A DNA stretch of 64,000 nucleotides from Bettongia penicillata ogilbyi (GCA_023548195.1 JAJHZJ010000414.1:2193676-2257675); one strand, 5' to 3'; positions 23,350-35,123 are shown, counted from the stretch's first letter. Numbers and translations are program-made. Notes: a model not told the origin generated them from the letters alone.

Positions 23350-23745
23350 ATGTCTCATAGTGGATTTAGATCCAGCTCAGAACCAGAAAGACCTGGTTTT
23401 AAGTCTCATCTTAGTAAGTTACTGGATTTGTGACCCTAGATAAGTCAGTGCTCTAGGTAACCCTTGAAGACCATAAACTATTGAGAAAGTGCCAATCTCC
23501 ATGGTGGAGGGAGTCTCCTCATTTAGGGGTTACCTATACTAAAGAAATAGTGACTTTAATCCCTATCCCTTCACTCAGTCCTGAGGACATCTTTCCTTAT
23601 AAAAATGAACATAAGTGACAAAGGGATTACTGTAAATAGCCCAGAAATGTTTCCTTCTTTGTAGGGAGGTTGGAATAGATGATCTCTAAGATTCTATCTA
23701 TCTCTGTCTTCTAGGATCTAAGGGCATGTGTGCTTGATGAAAGTG
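23350..23745 (+). repeat. Diverged SINE
   Basis: Has a SINE-like head (agtggatttagatccagctc, then aagacctggttttaagtctc) and 'tgtgaccctagataagtcag'. Further 3' sequence includes a 'ggttggaatagatgatctct' block often seen in mammalian MIR/L2-linked repeats. Limits are approximate. Confidence 0.5.
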
Positions 23746-24239
23746 AAATAAATCTTTACAATTTCAAGCCAGTGGAACCAATTTCAGAGACACGTCAGTG
23801 TTGCTCCCTCCCTGGGTAGTCTAGTAACGAGTACACTCTCCCTAGCTTGCGCTATCCCTAAAGATTGTCAATGGCATCTCATTTTCTCTATTTTTTTCAA
23901 TTTTGCTTTCAGTTCTGAATTATCTCTCCTTTCTGATCCCCAACTCCTTGAGAAGACAAGAAAAACAAGAAACTATTACAAATATGCATATTCATACAAG
24001 ATAAATTCTTGCATTAGCCATGTCAACGGAAGAAAGGTTGAAAGAGAGGAAAACGTTTCAATTTGTGATTTGAGTTCATCAGCTCTCTATCTGGAAGTGG
24101 ATAGTATGTTTCATTTTGAGTCATTTGAAATTATGATTGATTATGGTATTAATCAGAGTTTACAAAATCTTTCAAAATTGATTATCTTTAAAATACTGCT
24201 GTTATATTAATTTTTGTGTTGATTCTGTTCATTTTATTT

Positions 24240-25220
24240 TGCTAAAACCTTCCCAGGTTTTTTGAAGTCATCCTCTTTATCTTATCCTAGAGTACAATAG
24301 TATCCTAGAACTTTTTTGTACCATAACATGTTTAGACATTGTCCAATTGACGAACAGGTTCTCAATTTCAAATATTTTGTCACCACAAATACACACACGC
24401 ACACATGTGTATATATATATCTGTATATTTTATATATATATTACCCAGAGACATATTTACATATACATATAATTATATATTTACATACACACGTATACAT
24501 ACATACAGAAGCACACACTCTACACCTTCGCCTTTGTTGCTGTTGCTCTTCTCTTTGAGATCCAGACTTAGTAGTGGCATGCTGGCTCAAAGAGTATGCA
24601 AAATTTTAAAACCTGCAAGTATGGTTCCAAATTGTTCTCTAGAATGGTTAGCCCAGTTCACAATTATATCAAAAGAACATTAGTGAACTTACTTTTTGAC
24701 TTATTCCTCTAACATTTATCATTTTCCTTTTCTATCATGTTAGCCCACCTGTTAGGTGTGAGGTGATATTTCAGAATTGTTTTGATTCCTCTGATTAGTA
24801 GTGATTTAGACCATTTTAAATATGGATATTGATGTTGAATTTCTTCCTCTGAAAACTGTCTATTCTTATTCTTTGACCACTTATCAATTGGGGAACTGAA
24901 TCTTTTTCTTGTAATGTTACCCAATTCTCCATAAATTTTAGAAAGGAGACTTTTATGAGAAAAATTTTCTGCAAAGATTTTCCCTGTTTCCTGCTTGTAA
25001 TTTTAGCTAATTCAGTTTTGCCTGCACAAACTCTTTTTACTTTATTGTAATCAAAATGATCCAGTTTTACCTTCTATGAACCTCTTTATCTCAACTGGTC
25101 TTTAACTTTTCACCTATCCATAGATTTAACACATCATTTCTTTCATGATCCACTAATTTTCTTATGATGTCACTCTTTATATCTAAATTGTATCCCCATT
25201 TTGAGTTTATCTTGCAATGT
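24240..25220 (-). mobile_element. L1 3' portion with ORF2 C-terminus
   Basis: On the minus strand 24709-24924 encodes PIDKWSKNKNRQFSEEEIQ and later LKYHLTPNRW, the conserved C-terminal block of L1 ORF2p. The antisense hallmarks 'atcaattggggaactg' and 'cacctgttaggtgtgaggtg' are present. An AT/CA microsatellite (24390-24515) interrupts the 3' end. The L1 appears to resume at about 25905 after an inserted element. Confidence 0.75.
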
Positions 25221-25904
25221 GATTTGAGAAGTGGTAGAAGGAATGCTACTAGCAGCTGCTGGGCAGATTTTAGACCAATAACACCAGCACACAGGAGGGC
25301 TGCTAACACAGGTTTTGATCTGCTTTTCCAAAAGAAAGACAGTGTCAAAGGGATTAGTAAACTTACTTTAATTAAACAATGAGAAAGATATATAAGTAGG
25401 AAGAAGTGAAGATCCAAGAAAGAATCCAATAGACAGGGCTTCAATTGTCTTAACAAAGTAATAGATACATACATAATAACCAGAACAGGAAGCAACAACA
25501 TCTGGATTCACAAAGCCAGGGAGACCCTTAACAATGGCTATTCAAAGTCTAGTCTGGCAAAATCAGAAAGAAACCTTCTTCCCATGAGTGAGCCCCAAAG
25601 TAAGATACCAGCCTCCTAGTATATATACTTTTCAACTAATAGGCTCAGAACCAGAAGGCATCACAACCTAGTGCCTATTTGGCTCAGTGCCAAAAGGTGT
25701 GAGAGCCTATGAGACTCAGCATGAAATGTGTCACAGATGTGAACTGGGCTGGAGTTCAAAGCTGCAAGATATCCATGACTGAAATAATTTTGTACTTTTA
25801 GACCTAGGAAGAGAGCCCCTGTTCCAAGGAAAAAAAAGGGAACTCATGTGGTTACATAGGCCCATAAAGGACCAAGGAAGATTTTATATTCCCTAAACCC
25901 TTCA
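25221..25904. mobile_element. Unclassified insertion in L1, LTR-like
   Basis: About 0.7 kb of sequence separates two L1 parts that are adjacent in L1 order. On the minus strand it has a TATATACTAGGAGG element near 25620 and an ATTAAAGTAAG near 25370, which could be promoter and polyadenylation signals of an LTR. I found no clear TG...CA ends or target-site duplication, so the class remains open. Confidence 0.35.
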
Positions 25905-26165
25905 GAACTTTCTCCATACCCAGTTGCCACCAATCTACTTTCCAGTTTTCGGAACAGTTTTCCTAAATAATGAATTTTTCTTTGATGGACTAGATGTTTG
26001 GGTTTATCAATCCCAGGCAACTGCACTCATTTTCTTCTGTATATTATAGCTAATATGGTCCACTAATCAAACTCTCTATTTCTTATCTAGAGCCAAATTG
26101 TTTTTCATGATTACAGTTTTGTAGTGTGGTTTGAGATCTGGACCTGCTAACCTTTCCCCCAACTC
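25905..26165 (-). mobile_element. L1 fragment (continuation of ORF2 region)
   Basis: The plus strand reads 'ttccagttttcggaacagtt' and 'gattacagttttgtagtgtggtttgagatc', reverse-complement blocks of L1 ORF2 that lie upstream of those at 24240-25220. Confidence 0.6.
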
Positions 26166-26169
26166 CATC

Positions 26170-26694
26170 CCCTCCACTGTTACTCTCTAAATCAACCTGA
26201 AAATGAACTCTTACATTTAAAAGATTTGGTGGAATCTGTTCTCTTTGCACACTTTATAGTGACATGACTTCTGCGCTGAGAAGATAGAAGGAATACACTA
26301 GAGATATGCTAGAACTAGCTTGAAGCAGCTTAGGAAAGCCGGTTGTTAATTCTTCGGTGTGAAAAATTTATTCCTTAGAAATTGGCAAATATTAGAAATC
26401 AGGACTTGATTTATGGTTTTGTTGATTTTCTAAACTTAAGAAAGTGATGGAGAAAATGTTGAAAATAAAAATTAAACTTAAAAGTGAATTGTCATTAAAA
26501 GCTGTTAAAAATTTACCAGTACACTCCTATATAAGCCCAAATGAGGGTCATGGGTTACACTCAAACTGCTTACATTGCTCTGAATCTGCAGAAGTTAGCT
26601 AGGAAAATGAAGAATGCTCTTTTGTCCTAAGTGAACTCAGAGTCAGTTGCAAGGCTGTATAGTGGCTTATTGTGCAATAGTATAAACTTTTATA

Positions 26695-26754
<60 letters not shown>

Positions 26755-27050
26755 TTTGTTATTTATTTTTGACTCAATCTACAATTTAAATTGTAAACGG
26801 AGCCACTGGTGAGGGACTCCCTCTACTAAACGCAGATTAATCCCATCTCTAAAACTTATAGGTTTATATTTTTATTGTCTCTACACACTACCATAAGCAG
26901 GCATGACAAGATTAATGGTAGTGGTCTTCAATCCTTTAAAAAGCTGGGAATAGAGTTAGCACTAATGTGGAAGAGGGGTAGATTTGGGTTCATTATTAGG
27001 AAAGAGCTCTTATCATTGTTCCACTATTGGATATGACATTGTGAAGTAAT
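26170..27050. other. No gene recognised; contains a long CA repeat
   Basis: Non-coding apart from the microsatellite listed separately. Confidence 0.4.
26698..26749. repeat. (CA)26 microsatellite
   Basis: An uninterrupted CA dinucleotide run of about 52 bp, likely to vary in length between individuals. Confidence 0.97.
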
Positions 27051-27059
27051 TGTAAGACA

Positions 27060-27310
27060 TCATGGTTGTATGATGCAAAAATTACTGGACTTGAATTCAG
27101 AAAGATCTGATTTCAAATCCTGCTTTGAGTATTTATTGGCTACGTGTGCTTTGGCAAGTCACCTAATTTCTTTGAGTCTCAATTTCTTCCTCTATAAAAT
27201 GGGGCAATTACACCTACCTCCCAGAGTTGTGATTATCAAATGAGATAAAACTTTTTAAGTGCTTTGCCAACCTTAAAGTGCTATATAAATGCTATGCATT
27301 ATTTTTAGTG
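27060..27310 (+). repeat. MIR/marsupial SINE
   Basis: Contains 'gatttcaaatcctgctttga', 'ggcaagtcacctaatttc', 'tctcaatttcttcctctata' and the tail 'cctacctcccagagttgtga', all in SINE order. Confidence 0.7.
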
Positions 27311-27532
27311 ACATCCCTATAAGTGTCCGACTGTCCATGAATTGGGGATACTACAGCAGGGATTTCCACATCAGATCTAGATGAATTCTGGGTCTCCTTT
27401 CTGATCTAAGAGGCTGTGATTCATTCATTTTGCCTGGGGTGCCAAGTTTTGTTTCTCAGGACACTCAAAATATTTAATTCTTCTAGGCATTCAAGAGGAA
27501 CAATCTCACCATCTTAAGAAGAACTTCTCTTG

Positions 27533-29064
27533 GGGGCAGAGTCAAAATGATGAAGTTACAGCATGGACTTTCTAGAGCTTTCCCCTCAACCCAGGCAAAT
27601 GCCTGTAAAAAATGACTCTAAACAAATTGTGGAGCTGCAGAACCCAAAGAAGAATGGACTAAAGCAAATCTCCAGCCCAAGACAGCCAGGACGGAAGTGT
27701 GTATCATACCACACTGGGAGCAGAGCACAGTCCCATGGGGGCCAACCTGAGCAGGTCCTGGGAGATGGAATCTCTCACATTTGTGGTGGTTTCCAGATTT
27801 CATGACCCCATAATGCTGAGGAAAATTGGGAAGGACAGTGGAAAAACCCTGTGGGATGTGTGAGAGAGAGAAGAGAGTGGTCTGTATCCAACCCCAGGGT
27901 GGTAGAGGGGGGAGGGCTGGAGGAATCTGCAAAATGCCACAGCAGCAGCAAAGACAGCTCTAGTCACTGTTTCTGGAGTTCTAGGACCACACATTGTGGT
28001 CTGGGATAGTATGCCCCCACCCCCACTTGATGTAGAGATGTGCCTTGACAAGGACCTCAGGTTTCAAGTAAATGCCTGGGGAAATGAACAAAATCCAGAA
28101 AAAGACTCAGACTATAGAATCTTACTTTGGTGATAAGGAAGACCAAAACATGTTAACAGAAGACAGCAAACTCAAAGTCTCCAACAAAATATGAATTGCT
28201 CAGAAGTCATAGAAGAGAAACTCAAAAAGAATTTTGGAAATCAAGTAAGAGAAGTAAAGCAAAAACTGGGAAGGGAAATGAGGGTTATACAAGAAAATCA
28301 TGAAAAATGAGTCAACTGCTTGCTAAAGGAGATCCAAAAAAATGCTGATGAAAAAGAGACTAACCCAAATAACAAAAGATATTCAAAAAGTCATTGAGGA
28401 GAAGAATGTCCTATAAAGCAGAATTGGTTAGATGGAAAAGGATGTCCAAGAACTCACTGAAGAAAATAATTCTTTAAAGATTAGAATGGAGAAGGTAGAA
28501 GTTAATAACCTTGTGAAAACTCAAGAAATTATAAAACAAAACCAAAGGAATAAAAAACATGTGAATATGGCAATGCAAAATATCTCATTGGAAAAACAAC
28601 TGACTTGGATAATAGATCCATAAGAGACAATTTTAAAATTATTGGACTACCTGAAAGCCATGATCAAAAAAAGAGCCTAGATATTATCTTTCAAGAAATT
28701 ATCAAGGAAGACTGCTCTGATATTCTAGAATCAGAGGGTAAAATAAATATTGAAAGAATCCACTGAACACCTCCTCAATGTAATCCCAAAAGGAAAACTC
28801 GTAGGAATATTGGAGCCAAAGTCCAGAGCAACCAGATCAAGGAGAAAACATTGCAAATGGGCAGAAAGAAACAATTTGAGCATTGTGGAAATATAATCAG
28901 GATAACACACAGCCTAGCAGTTTTTACATTGGGGTATCACAGGATTGGAATAAAATATTCCAGAGGTCAGAGGAGCTAGGATTAAAATCAAGAATCATGT
29001 TCCCTGAGTATAATACCTGAGGGAAGAAAATGGTAATTCAGTGAAATAGAGGACTTTCAAGTAT
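27533..29064 (+). mobile_element. HAL1-like ORF1-only LINE, copy D (3' end missing)
   Basis: Starts GGGGGCAGAGTCAAAATGATG, has a 5' UTR of about 550 bp and a heavily broken ORF1 (28084-29064). It ends at 'ggactttcaagtattc', near the ORF1 C-terminus, where a poly(T) and other repeat sequence take over. The 3' UTR is absent. Confidence 0.75.
28084..29064 (+). pseudogene. HAL1-like ORF1 pseudogene, copy D
   Basis: Starts MNKIQKKTQTIESYFGDKED, stops after about 35 codons and continues with several frame changes. Recognisable blocks are the coiled-coil piece MEKDVQELTEENNSLKIRME (28432 onward) and, in other frames, remnants of the RRM and the ITHSLAV-like block. The most degraded ORF1 copy in the window. 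Confidence 0.7.
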
Positions 29065-29065
29065 T

Positions 29066-29365
29066 CTTTTTTTTTTTTTGTTATTTCATGTGTAATTCCA
29101 TATATTTAATTTTGTACATTTAAAAACATGATTTTGAGAAGAGGTTCATAGGTCTTATCAGATTGCCAGAGGACTCTATGACACAGAAAATATTAAGACC
29201 TCCTACCCCAGACTGTCAAGATTCCTTTAGATTCTCACTTTTTTATTCACTGTGTTATATATATGCCTGCTACTTTGGTGTCATCTGCAACTCTGGTGAG
29301 CAACATTTGTTTTTCAGTCATTATTCAGTTGTGCCCAACTCTTTGTTTTCTTGTGTTTGGTTTTG
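29066..29365. repeat. Poly(T) and unclassified repeat, with RTE-SINE-like piece
   Basis: A T14 run marks the 3' end of a minus-strand insertion. The block 'gagaagaggttcataggtct' is a phrase I associate with a common mammalian interspersed repeat, but I cannot name it. 29318-29345 (cattattcagttgtgcccaa) matches the start of BovB/RTE-linked SINEs. Confidence 0.35.
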
Positions 29366-29369
29366 TTTT

Positions 29370-30185
29370 ATACAAGAGAATATGGTCTGCTTCATTCTGC
29401 ATTCTAACTTCGTAGTCCTTCTCTGGATGTGGATGGCATTTTGCCTGAGTCTTTGGAAATGTTTTCAGTCCTTGCATTGCTGTGAAGGGCTGTCTATCAA
29501 AAACAGTCCTTGCACACTGTGCCTGTCACTGTGTATAATGTCTTCCTGATTCTGTTTACTTTAGTTCATATAAGTCTTTCCAGAATTCTCTGAAGTCTGA
29601 CTGTTTGTCATTTCTTATATCACAGGAGTATTCCATTCCATTCATATACTACAACTTGTTCAGGCATTCTCCAATTGATCAGTTTCCTATTCCTGGCCAC
29701 TACAAAAAGAACTGCTATAAATATTTCTATACATGTGGATCCTTTCCCCATTTTTATGATCCCTTTGGGATATAGCCCTACAAGTATAACCTCGGGGTCA
29801 AAGGGTATGCACATATTTATAGCCCTTTGGGCATAGTTCTGAATTGTTCTAAAGAATGTTTGGATCAGCTTACATTTCTACCAACAATGAATTAGTGTTC
29901 CAACTCTCCCACATCTTCTTCAACAAATCATTTTCCTGTTTTGTCATGTTAGGTAATGTGATAGGGGTGATGTGAGACCTCAGATTTCTTTTCATTCACA
30001 TCTCTCTAACCAAGAGTGATTTAGGGCATTTTTTTCATGACTACAAATAGCTTTAATTTATTTCTCTGAAAACTGCCTGTTCATATCTTTGACTGTTTGT
30101 TAATGGGAGAATGACTTGTATTCTTGTAAATTTGATTCAGTTATCTGTATATTTTATATATGAGACCTTTATCACAGGCATTAGT
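29370..30185 (-). mobile_element. L1 3' fragment 1
   Basis: Plus-strand antisense blocks of an L1 3' region occur in order: 'aacttgttcaggcattctcc', 'gggtcaaagggtatgcacat', 'ctccaacactcccac'-like sequence, and 'aaaactgcctgttcatatct'. The last lies over the ORF2 C-terminal FSEEE block. Confidence 0.75.
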
Positions 30186-30267
30186 TTTTAAACATATTAG
30201 TCATGTTATTAGATATAAGAAATGGAGAAAAAAACAGGAAATAAAGTGAAAATAGTATGCTTTAATA

Positions 30268-31164
30268 TTTATTCAGACTTCATCAGATCTTTCTCTGGAT
30301 GTCTGTCATCATGAATCATGTGGAATTGTCTTGGGTCATTGTATTGCTGAGAAGGGCTACATCATTCACAATTGTTCATTTTACAATATTTCTGTCATGG
30401 TGTACAATATTCTCCTGGTTGTGTTCACTTCACTTTGCATCAGTTCATGTAAGTTTCTCTAAGTTTTTCTAAAACTAGTTTGCTCATCATTTCTTATATC
30501 ACATTAATGCTCCATTACAATGAAGTACCATAACTTCTTTAGTCATTCTCCGGTTGCTGGGCATCCCCTCAATTTCCATTTCTTTACCACAACATAAAGA
30601 GCTGTTACAAATATTTTTGTACATATATGTTCTTTCCCCTTCTAAAATTTTTTTTTTGCCATACAAAATCATATTGGTATTCCTGGAACAAATGGTATAC
30701 ACAGTTTTATAGTCCTTTGGGTACAGTTCCAGATCTCTCCATGGAACAGGAGAATCAGGTCACAATTAAACCAAGAGGGCATTATTGTTCCAATTTTCCC
30801 ACATCCCTTTGAAAATTTATCATTTTCGTTTTCTGTCATACTAGCCAAATTTATCGGTATGAGGTTTTAACATAGAGTTGTTCTAATTTGTATTTTTCTA
30901 ATCAATTGTGCTTTTGAGCATTTTTTTAATACAACTATAAATAGCTGTTCTTCATCTGAAAACTGTAAGTTCATTTCCTTTGATCATTTATCAATTGGGG
31001 AATGAACAGAAGAAGAAGAAATTAAAAATCTCACTGATTATAATGTAAAAAATACTAATTGTGGTCACACAAAAAAACACTGTGACCTAAAAAAATGTAC
31101 TGAATCCTAAAACATGCTTCAAATAAATGTGTATACAATACATCTTGGATGAGAAACCAAAGTG
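30268..31164 (-). other. PARP14: Putative PARP14 3' UTR
   Basis: Sequence downstream of the stop codon. Only about 160 bp is unique; the rest is L1. Candidate polyadenylation signals on the minus strand are ATTAAA at 30925-30930 and AATAAA at 30268-30273. Both lie in or at the edge of the L1 fragment. The true end cannot be fixed from sequence. Confidence 0.35.
30280..31005 (-). mobile_element. L1 3' fragment 2, same orientation as PARP14
   Basis: A second, homologous L1 3' piece with the same order of blocks (gttgtgttcacttcactttg, 'agtcattctccggttgctgg', 'tcatttatcaattggggaat'). It lies 160 bp downstream of the PARP14 stop codon and is in the sense orientation, so it could form part of the PARP14 3' UTR. 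Confidence 0.75.
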
Positions 31165-31454
31165 TTATTTTCTGAAAGTAATGAGGTACTCTGGGTAAGC
31201 CTGATTATCATAAAATATGACAAATAAGCTTGGATTTGTCACATTATCAGTGACACTGTCATATAGAACAATAGTATTTTGAGATGTCTTTGTTGGAGGG
31301 ACAATGAATGATGGATTTCCACGAGTGTATTCACCAGTAAGTACTCTCACATAATACATATGCTTCTTTCCATTGATATCTGGCTTGGAGTACGTATCCT
31401 GAGCTGAATATTTGGCATTGATAGCAAAATAAGTTCCTTTTCCCCACATGGCAG
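31165..31454 (-). CDS. PARP14: PARP14 terminal coding exon (ART domain, C-terminal half)
   Basis: PARP14 is a large interferon-linked mono-ADP-ribosyltransferase of macrodomain type. This exon follows a TTTTTTCACAG acceptor, begins with two bases that complete a split codon, and ends in TAA at 31165-31167 after ITFRK. It encodes [19 protein letters not shown], which holds the NAD-binding tyrosine, and [10 protein letters not shown], where leucine stands in the third position of the H-Y-E/L triad. Leucine there is typical of the mono-transferases PARP14/15 and rules out poly-ADP-ribosylation. PARP15 is a close paralogue; the upstream KH-like and WWE exon favours PARP14. Confidence 0.93.
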
Positions 31455-31924
31455 CTGTGAAAAAAGAAGAAAACTTTTTTACAAAATTAAGATTATGGGA
31501 TGTGTATTTTATACCAATTATGATGATGCCTGGACACATGACCAAAGGAATAAAATCTTATTTCATTTTGTGGGGATGTTCTCTTCACACAGTCAGCACA
31601 TTTAATCTTCCATTTTAATCCACATTAATATTTTTATGTAACATCCTCCTTACTAAATTCCTTAAAGTGTGAGTCTTTGACTTATTTAATCATTGCATTC
31701 CCCTGCTCTAAGAATTTACAAAAATGACTTCTTTAATAAATGTTAGTTAAGGTGAATTAAGAATCTCCTTCATTAAGCTAATACCACTTTATAATCTATC
31801 TAGGAGTCACTTTATTACAAGCAAAACCTTTTATATTGACAATGACTACAACCAAGTAAGCAAAGTCAATATAGTGAGGCAAGAAATCTCTAGTCAACCC
31901 CAAGGTCAATGATCAACCGGCTTG

Positions 31925-32620
31925 GCAGTTGACAAGCATTTATTAAGCACTAATTATGTGCCAGATGGTGTTAAGTGTAGATATAAAGAGAGAGGCAGAA
32001 ACATGGTACCTGTGTTTAAGGAACTTACATTCTGATAACAAAGATGACATGCCAACAGTGATGTACAAGATGTATATGGAATCAATGGAAGGGATTCTCA
32101 GAGGGGAGACCATAGTGGTAGGGAAGACTTCCTGCAGAATGAGTTATTTAGCTGGGCCTTGAAGGAGGTTTGAGAAGCCAGTTGGCAGAGGTAAGGAGTG
32201 AGAGCATTTGAGGCATGGGGGATAGTGCAAAGACCCAGAGCTGAGAGATAGAGTACAGTGTGTGAGGAACAGCAAGGAAGCCAGAGGAGCTGGACTGGTA
32301 AGTGTGTAAAGTATGAAAAGACTGCAAAGATAGAGAAAAGCTAGGTTGTAAAGGACTTTAAATGCACCAAAACATTTCATATTCAATTCTGGAGAAAACA
32401 GGGAGCCACCGATATTCATTGAACATAGAAGTGGTATTGTTGGCCCTGAGTTTTATGGAAATCACTTTGATGGCTGATAGGAGGATGGACTAAAGTGGAT
32501 AGAAACTTGAGGCAGGTAGATGAGAAGGCTATTGCAACTCTCCAGGAGTGATGTGATGAAGGTCTGACTCAGGGTGTAGGCTGTGTGAGTGAAGAGAGGG
32601 GACTATAGATGAGAGATGTT
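31925..32620 (+). repeat. Old mammalian interspersed repeat, class uncertain
   Basis: Contains phrases such as 'ctgggccttgaaggaggttt', 'ttgtaaaggactttaaatgc' and 'gaaatcactttgatggctga' that recur in a widespread mammalian repeat. I cannot name the family safely (possibly CR1/L3-type or LTR-derived). The piece at 51500-51830 looks like a later segment of the same consensus. Confidence 0.45.
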
Positions 32621-33019
32621 GTGAAAGCAGAAACATGACTTGGCAACAGATTAGATATGTGGGGCAGTATCATACTGTCAAAATGAAAGGACACAGCCTT
32701 CTTTTCTGTTGAAGGTTTAGAAATAGGCTATGCTGGTGAATGTAAGCTTTGTTTCAGGGTACTTGTTGCATCACAAATAAATAAAATATATTGATCAATT
32801 TTTATTAATTCAGCTTTCCAAATAGTTATTCACATAATGCAAAGAGAATTGACAATTCCTTTGAAATGGACACAAATAGAAAAATATACCTCACAGAAGT
32901 CCCTTGATCTACCACTGCATTTAAATCCTCTTTAGGTTTACATTATTGTGTATTTTAGTTACAACCTAAGAATTGTCCATACTTTTTAGGTTTGATGATA
33001 TTTTGGATATGTGGGATGG

Positions 33020-33210
33020 TATAGTAGATAAGAACAGGTGATATGGAGTGAAAATACACCTGGTTTCAAATCCTGATGCAGAAATTTTCCATCAATGATA
33101 CTCAGAAAGCTCCTGAACTTCTTTGTGCTCCTATTTTTTCAAAAGTAAAATGAGGGGGACAGACCAATTTGAAGATTCCTTCTAGCCCTAAATCTCTAAG
33201 TCTCTGATCA
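33020..33210 (+). repeat. MIR-like SINE
   Basis: 'tggtttcaaatcctgatgca', 'gtaaaatgagggggacagac' and 'ttccttctagccctaaatct' occur in MIR order. Confidence 0.55.
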
Positions 33211-33539
33211 CTCCTCTCTCTCATGCAGATCACAACCCATCCAATCCTCATTCTTTTCAATTCTTGTTCATATCCTTCTCCTTGATGACCAGGTGACACA
33301 TGTTCTTTATCCCCACCATATGACTCTCTTTACTTACATTGTGTGTCTCATCAACTCTCTTTTGAGGCTCCCATAATTTTGATTGCTTGGATATTACCAT
33401 GTTCCATTATTTATATCCATATAATAATCAGGGAAAGGCTATTGAAGAAAAAAAAGTGTGTATGTGTGTGTGTATGTGCACGTGTATATAGACACATGGA
33501 CATTTCCTTAGGAAATCTAAAAGTGCTCTGAGATGGAAT

Positions 33540-34065
33540 CTTGCTCATTTTTGGACTAACCTCTTTCTTACTCAGCTGTAGGTCCTATCTCAGATTTCTG
33601 ATTTGATGGACTACTTCAATGGATGGAGACAACATCATCTATTTTAACCTGGTTGCACTGTTTTCAAACTTCTCTGACTAACTTCTCCACCATGTCTCAG
33701 GAACCTCATTATTGGAATAACCTCATCCTCCTGTAAGATCTCATCACTCTTGATGTCCCACCTCTTTGGTACTCTCTGACTCCCTGATTGGAGTGCGTGG
33801 GTAGGGGTGTCATAAACTTTGAATATCCACTTAAGGAGGGACTTCAACTCAAACATCTCCTCATTTTTCATATAACTCCACCATGTTCGGTCTTCTCCTA
33901 CTTTTCTATCCATGCCCTTTACAATTTCCTTTTTGATTTATTTTCCTCCATTAGAATGTATGCTTCTTGAGGAGAGGGGCTGTTACTTTTGTGAGTATAT
34001 TTTTATTGCTAATGATTAGCACAGTGCCTGATGTGTAGTATGTGTTTCATAAATGTTGACTGATT
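33540..34065 (+). repeat. L2 LINE 3' end
   Basis: The last part is the classic L2 tail: 'agaatgtatgcttcttgagg', 'gaggggctgttacttttgtg', 'gcacagtgcctgatgtgtag' and 'aaatgttgactgatt'. The upstream 400 bp fits decayed L2 body. It is antisense to PARP14 and lies in its last intron. Confidence 0.75.
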
Positions 34066-34194
34066 GGGAAAGAAAGCAGATTCCATATTGACACACTTTA
34101 AAGTGTTTAGATGCTGATGGTGTGATATGAAAGTCATACCTCACCTTTGAACTTTTTGAAGCACTGCTTCAAAAATCACTGCTGCTTTACTTAC

Positions 34195-34369
34195 CATTTT
34201 TCCCAGCATAACTGCGATTAAAACCATGGCTATTGACATGAGACACTGAGTCAATATCCGTCCCATGGAAAAGGCATCTTTCATTTTCTGTGTGTTTGTT
34301 TTGGTCATCCATGAATATTTTCTTTGTCATATAGAAAATCCAAAGTGTTCTGTTCTGTATCCTCTGAAT
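34195..34369 (-). CDS. PARP14: PARP14 exon (ART domain, NAD-binding histidine)
   Basis: 175 nt, phase 0 at its start (ATTTATAG acceptor) and phase 1 at its end (AAATG|GTAAGT donor). It encodes 58 residues from [10 protein letters not shown] to RSYAGKN. CLFHGTD supplies the first residue of the H-Y-L triad, and [13 protein letters not shown] leads into the glycine-tyrosine segment of the next exon. Phases agree with the exons on either side. No lesions are visible. Confidence 0.93.
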
Positions 34370-34689
34370 CTATAAATTACAAAAGGAAAATCACTTTGGA
34401 AATGAGCACAGTGTTAGGCATGATATACTCATGAAAGTGAATTAAAAAATGATCATTTCATAGGAATCCATTTTAGATTTTGTGTAGGGCAGTTTTCCTT
34501 TGAGTATTAAATAATAAACATCAAATTCAGTGCTATCTATTTTATTTTCCAGATAAATTCTTAAATCCAGAAAACTTTCTAAATTTAAGAGTTTTTATGA
34601 TTAAGTGTAGAAAAGAAATATTCCACTATTTGGTCACTTCCTTGAAATTGTGGTTTGTTTTGAATTGCATGTCTGATGTCTTTAATATA

Positions 34690-34895
34690 GGGCACTCCTG
34701 GTGAGGATCCTAACCAACATGGATGGGTACCTGGTTGGGAACCCAAAGCTGTAGGGAGTTGCTTGGAGCCCTGAAAGGTTAATGACTTGCTTGGGTTTAT
34801 ACAGTCAATAGGTGTGAGAGGTTCAGCTTGAAACCAAGACTTTTTGACTCCAAAGCAAGTTATTTGTCCATTACGCTGTCTCTCACTGTCATTTT
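34690..34895 (-). repeat. SINE, reverse orientation
   Basis: Reverse form of a tRNA-type SINE: 'aaggttaatgacttgcttgg', 'aaaccaagactttttgactc' and 'ttgtccattacgctgtc'. Confidence 0.6.
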
Positions 34896-35016
34896 CAAGT
34901 TGAATAGTTTTTAGCTGTTTTCTGATAAACAACATTTGGTAAAGGTTGGGAAAAGTTATCCCACGCTTAAAACACCACAAACTTTCTCTCTGTCTTTCTG
35001 TCTCTGTCTCTCTCTG

Positions 35017-35064
<48 letters not shown>

Positions 35065-35080
35065 TCTCTCTCTCTCATGT

Positions 35081-35123
<43 letters not shown>

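Noticed and set aside
24316..24683. Plus-strand ORFs of 80-92 codons
   Set aside because: Derived from TATA/CA-rich microsatellite and L1 antisense sequence.
26698..26749. Possible CRISPR or satellite array
   Set aside because: A simple CA dinucleotide run; no spacer-repeat structure anywhere in the window.
29163..29549. 128-codon ORF rich in Cys and Phe
   Set aside because: It crosses a SINE-like piece and the antisense of an L1 3' end; the composition reflects these repeats.
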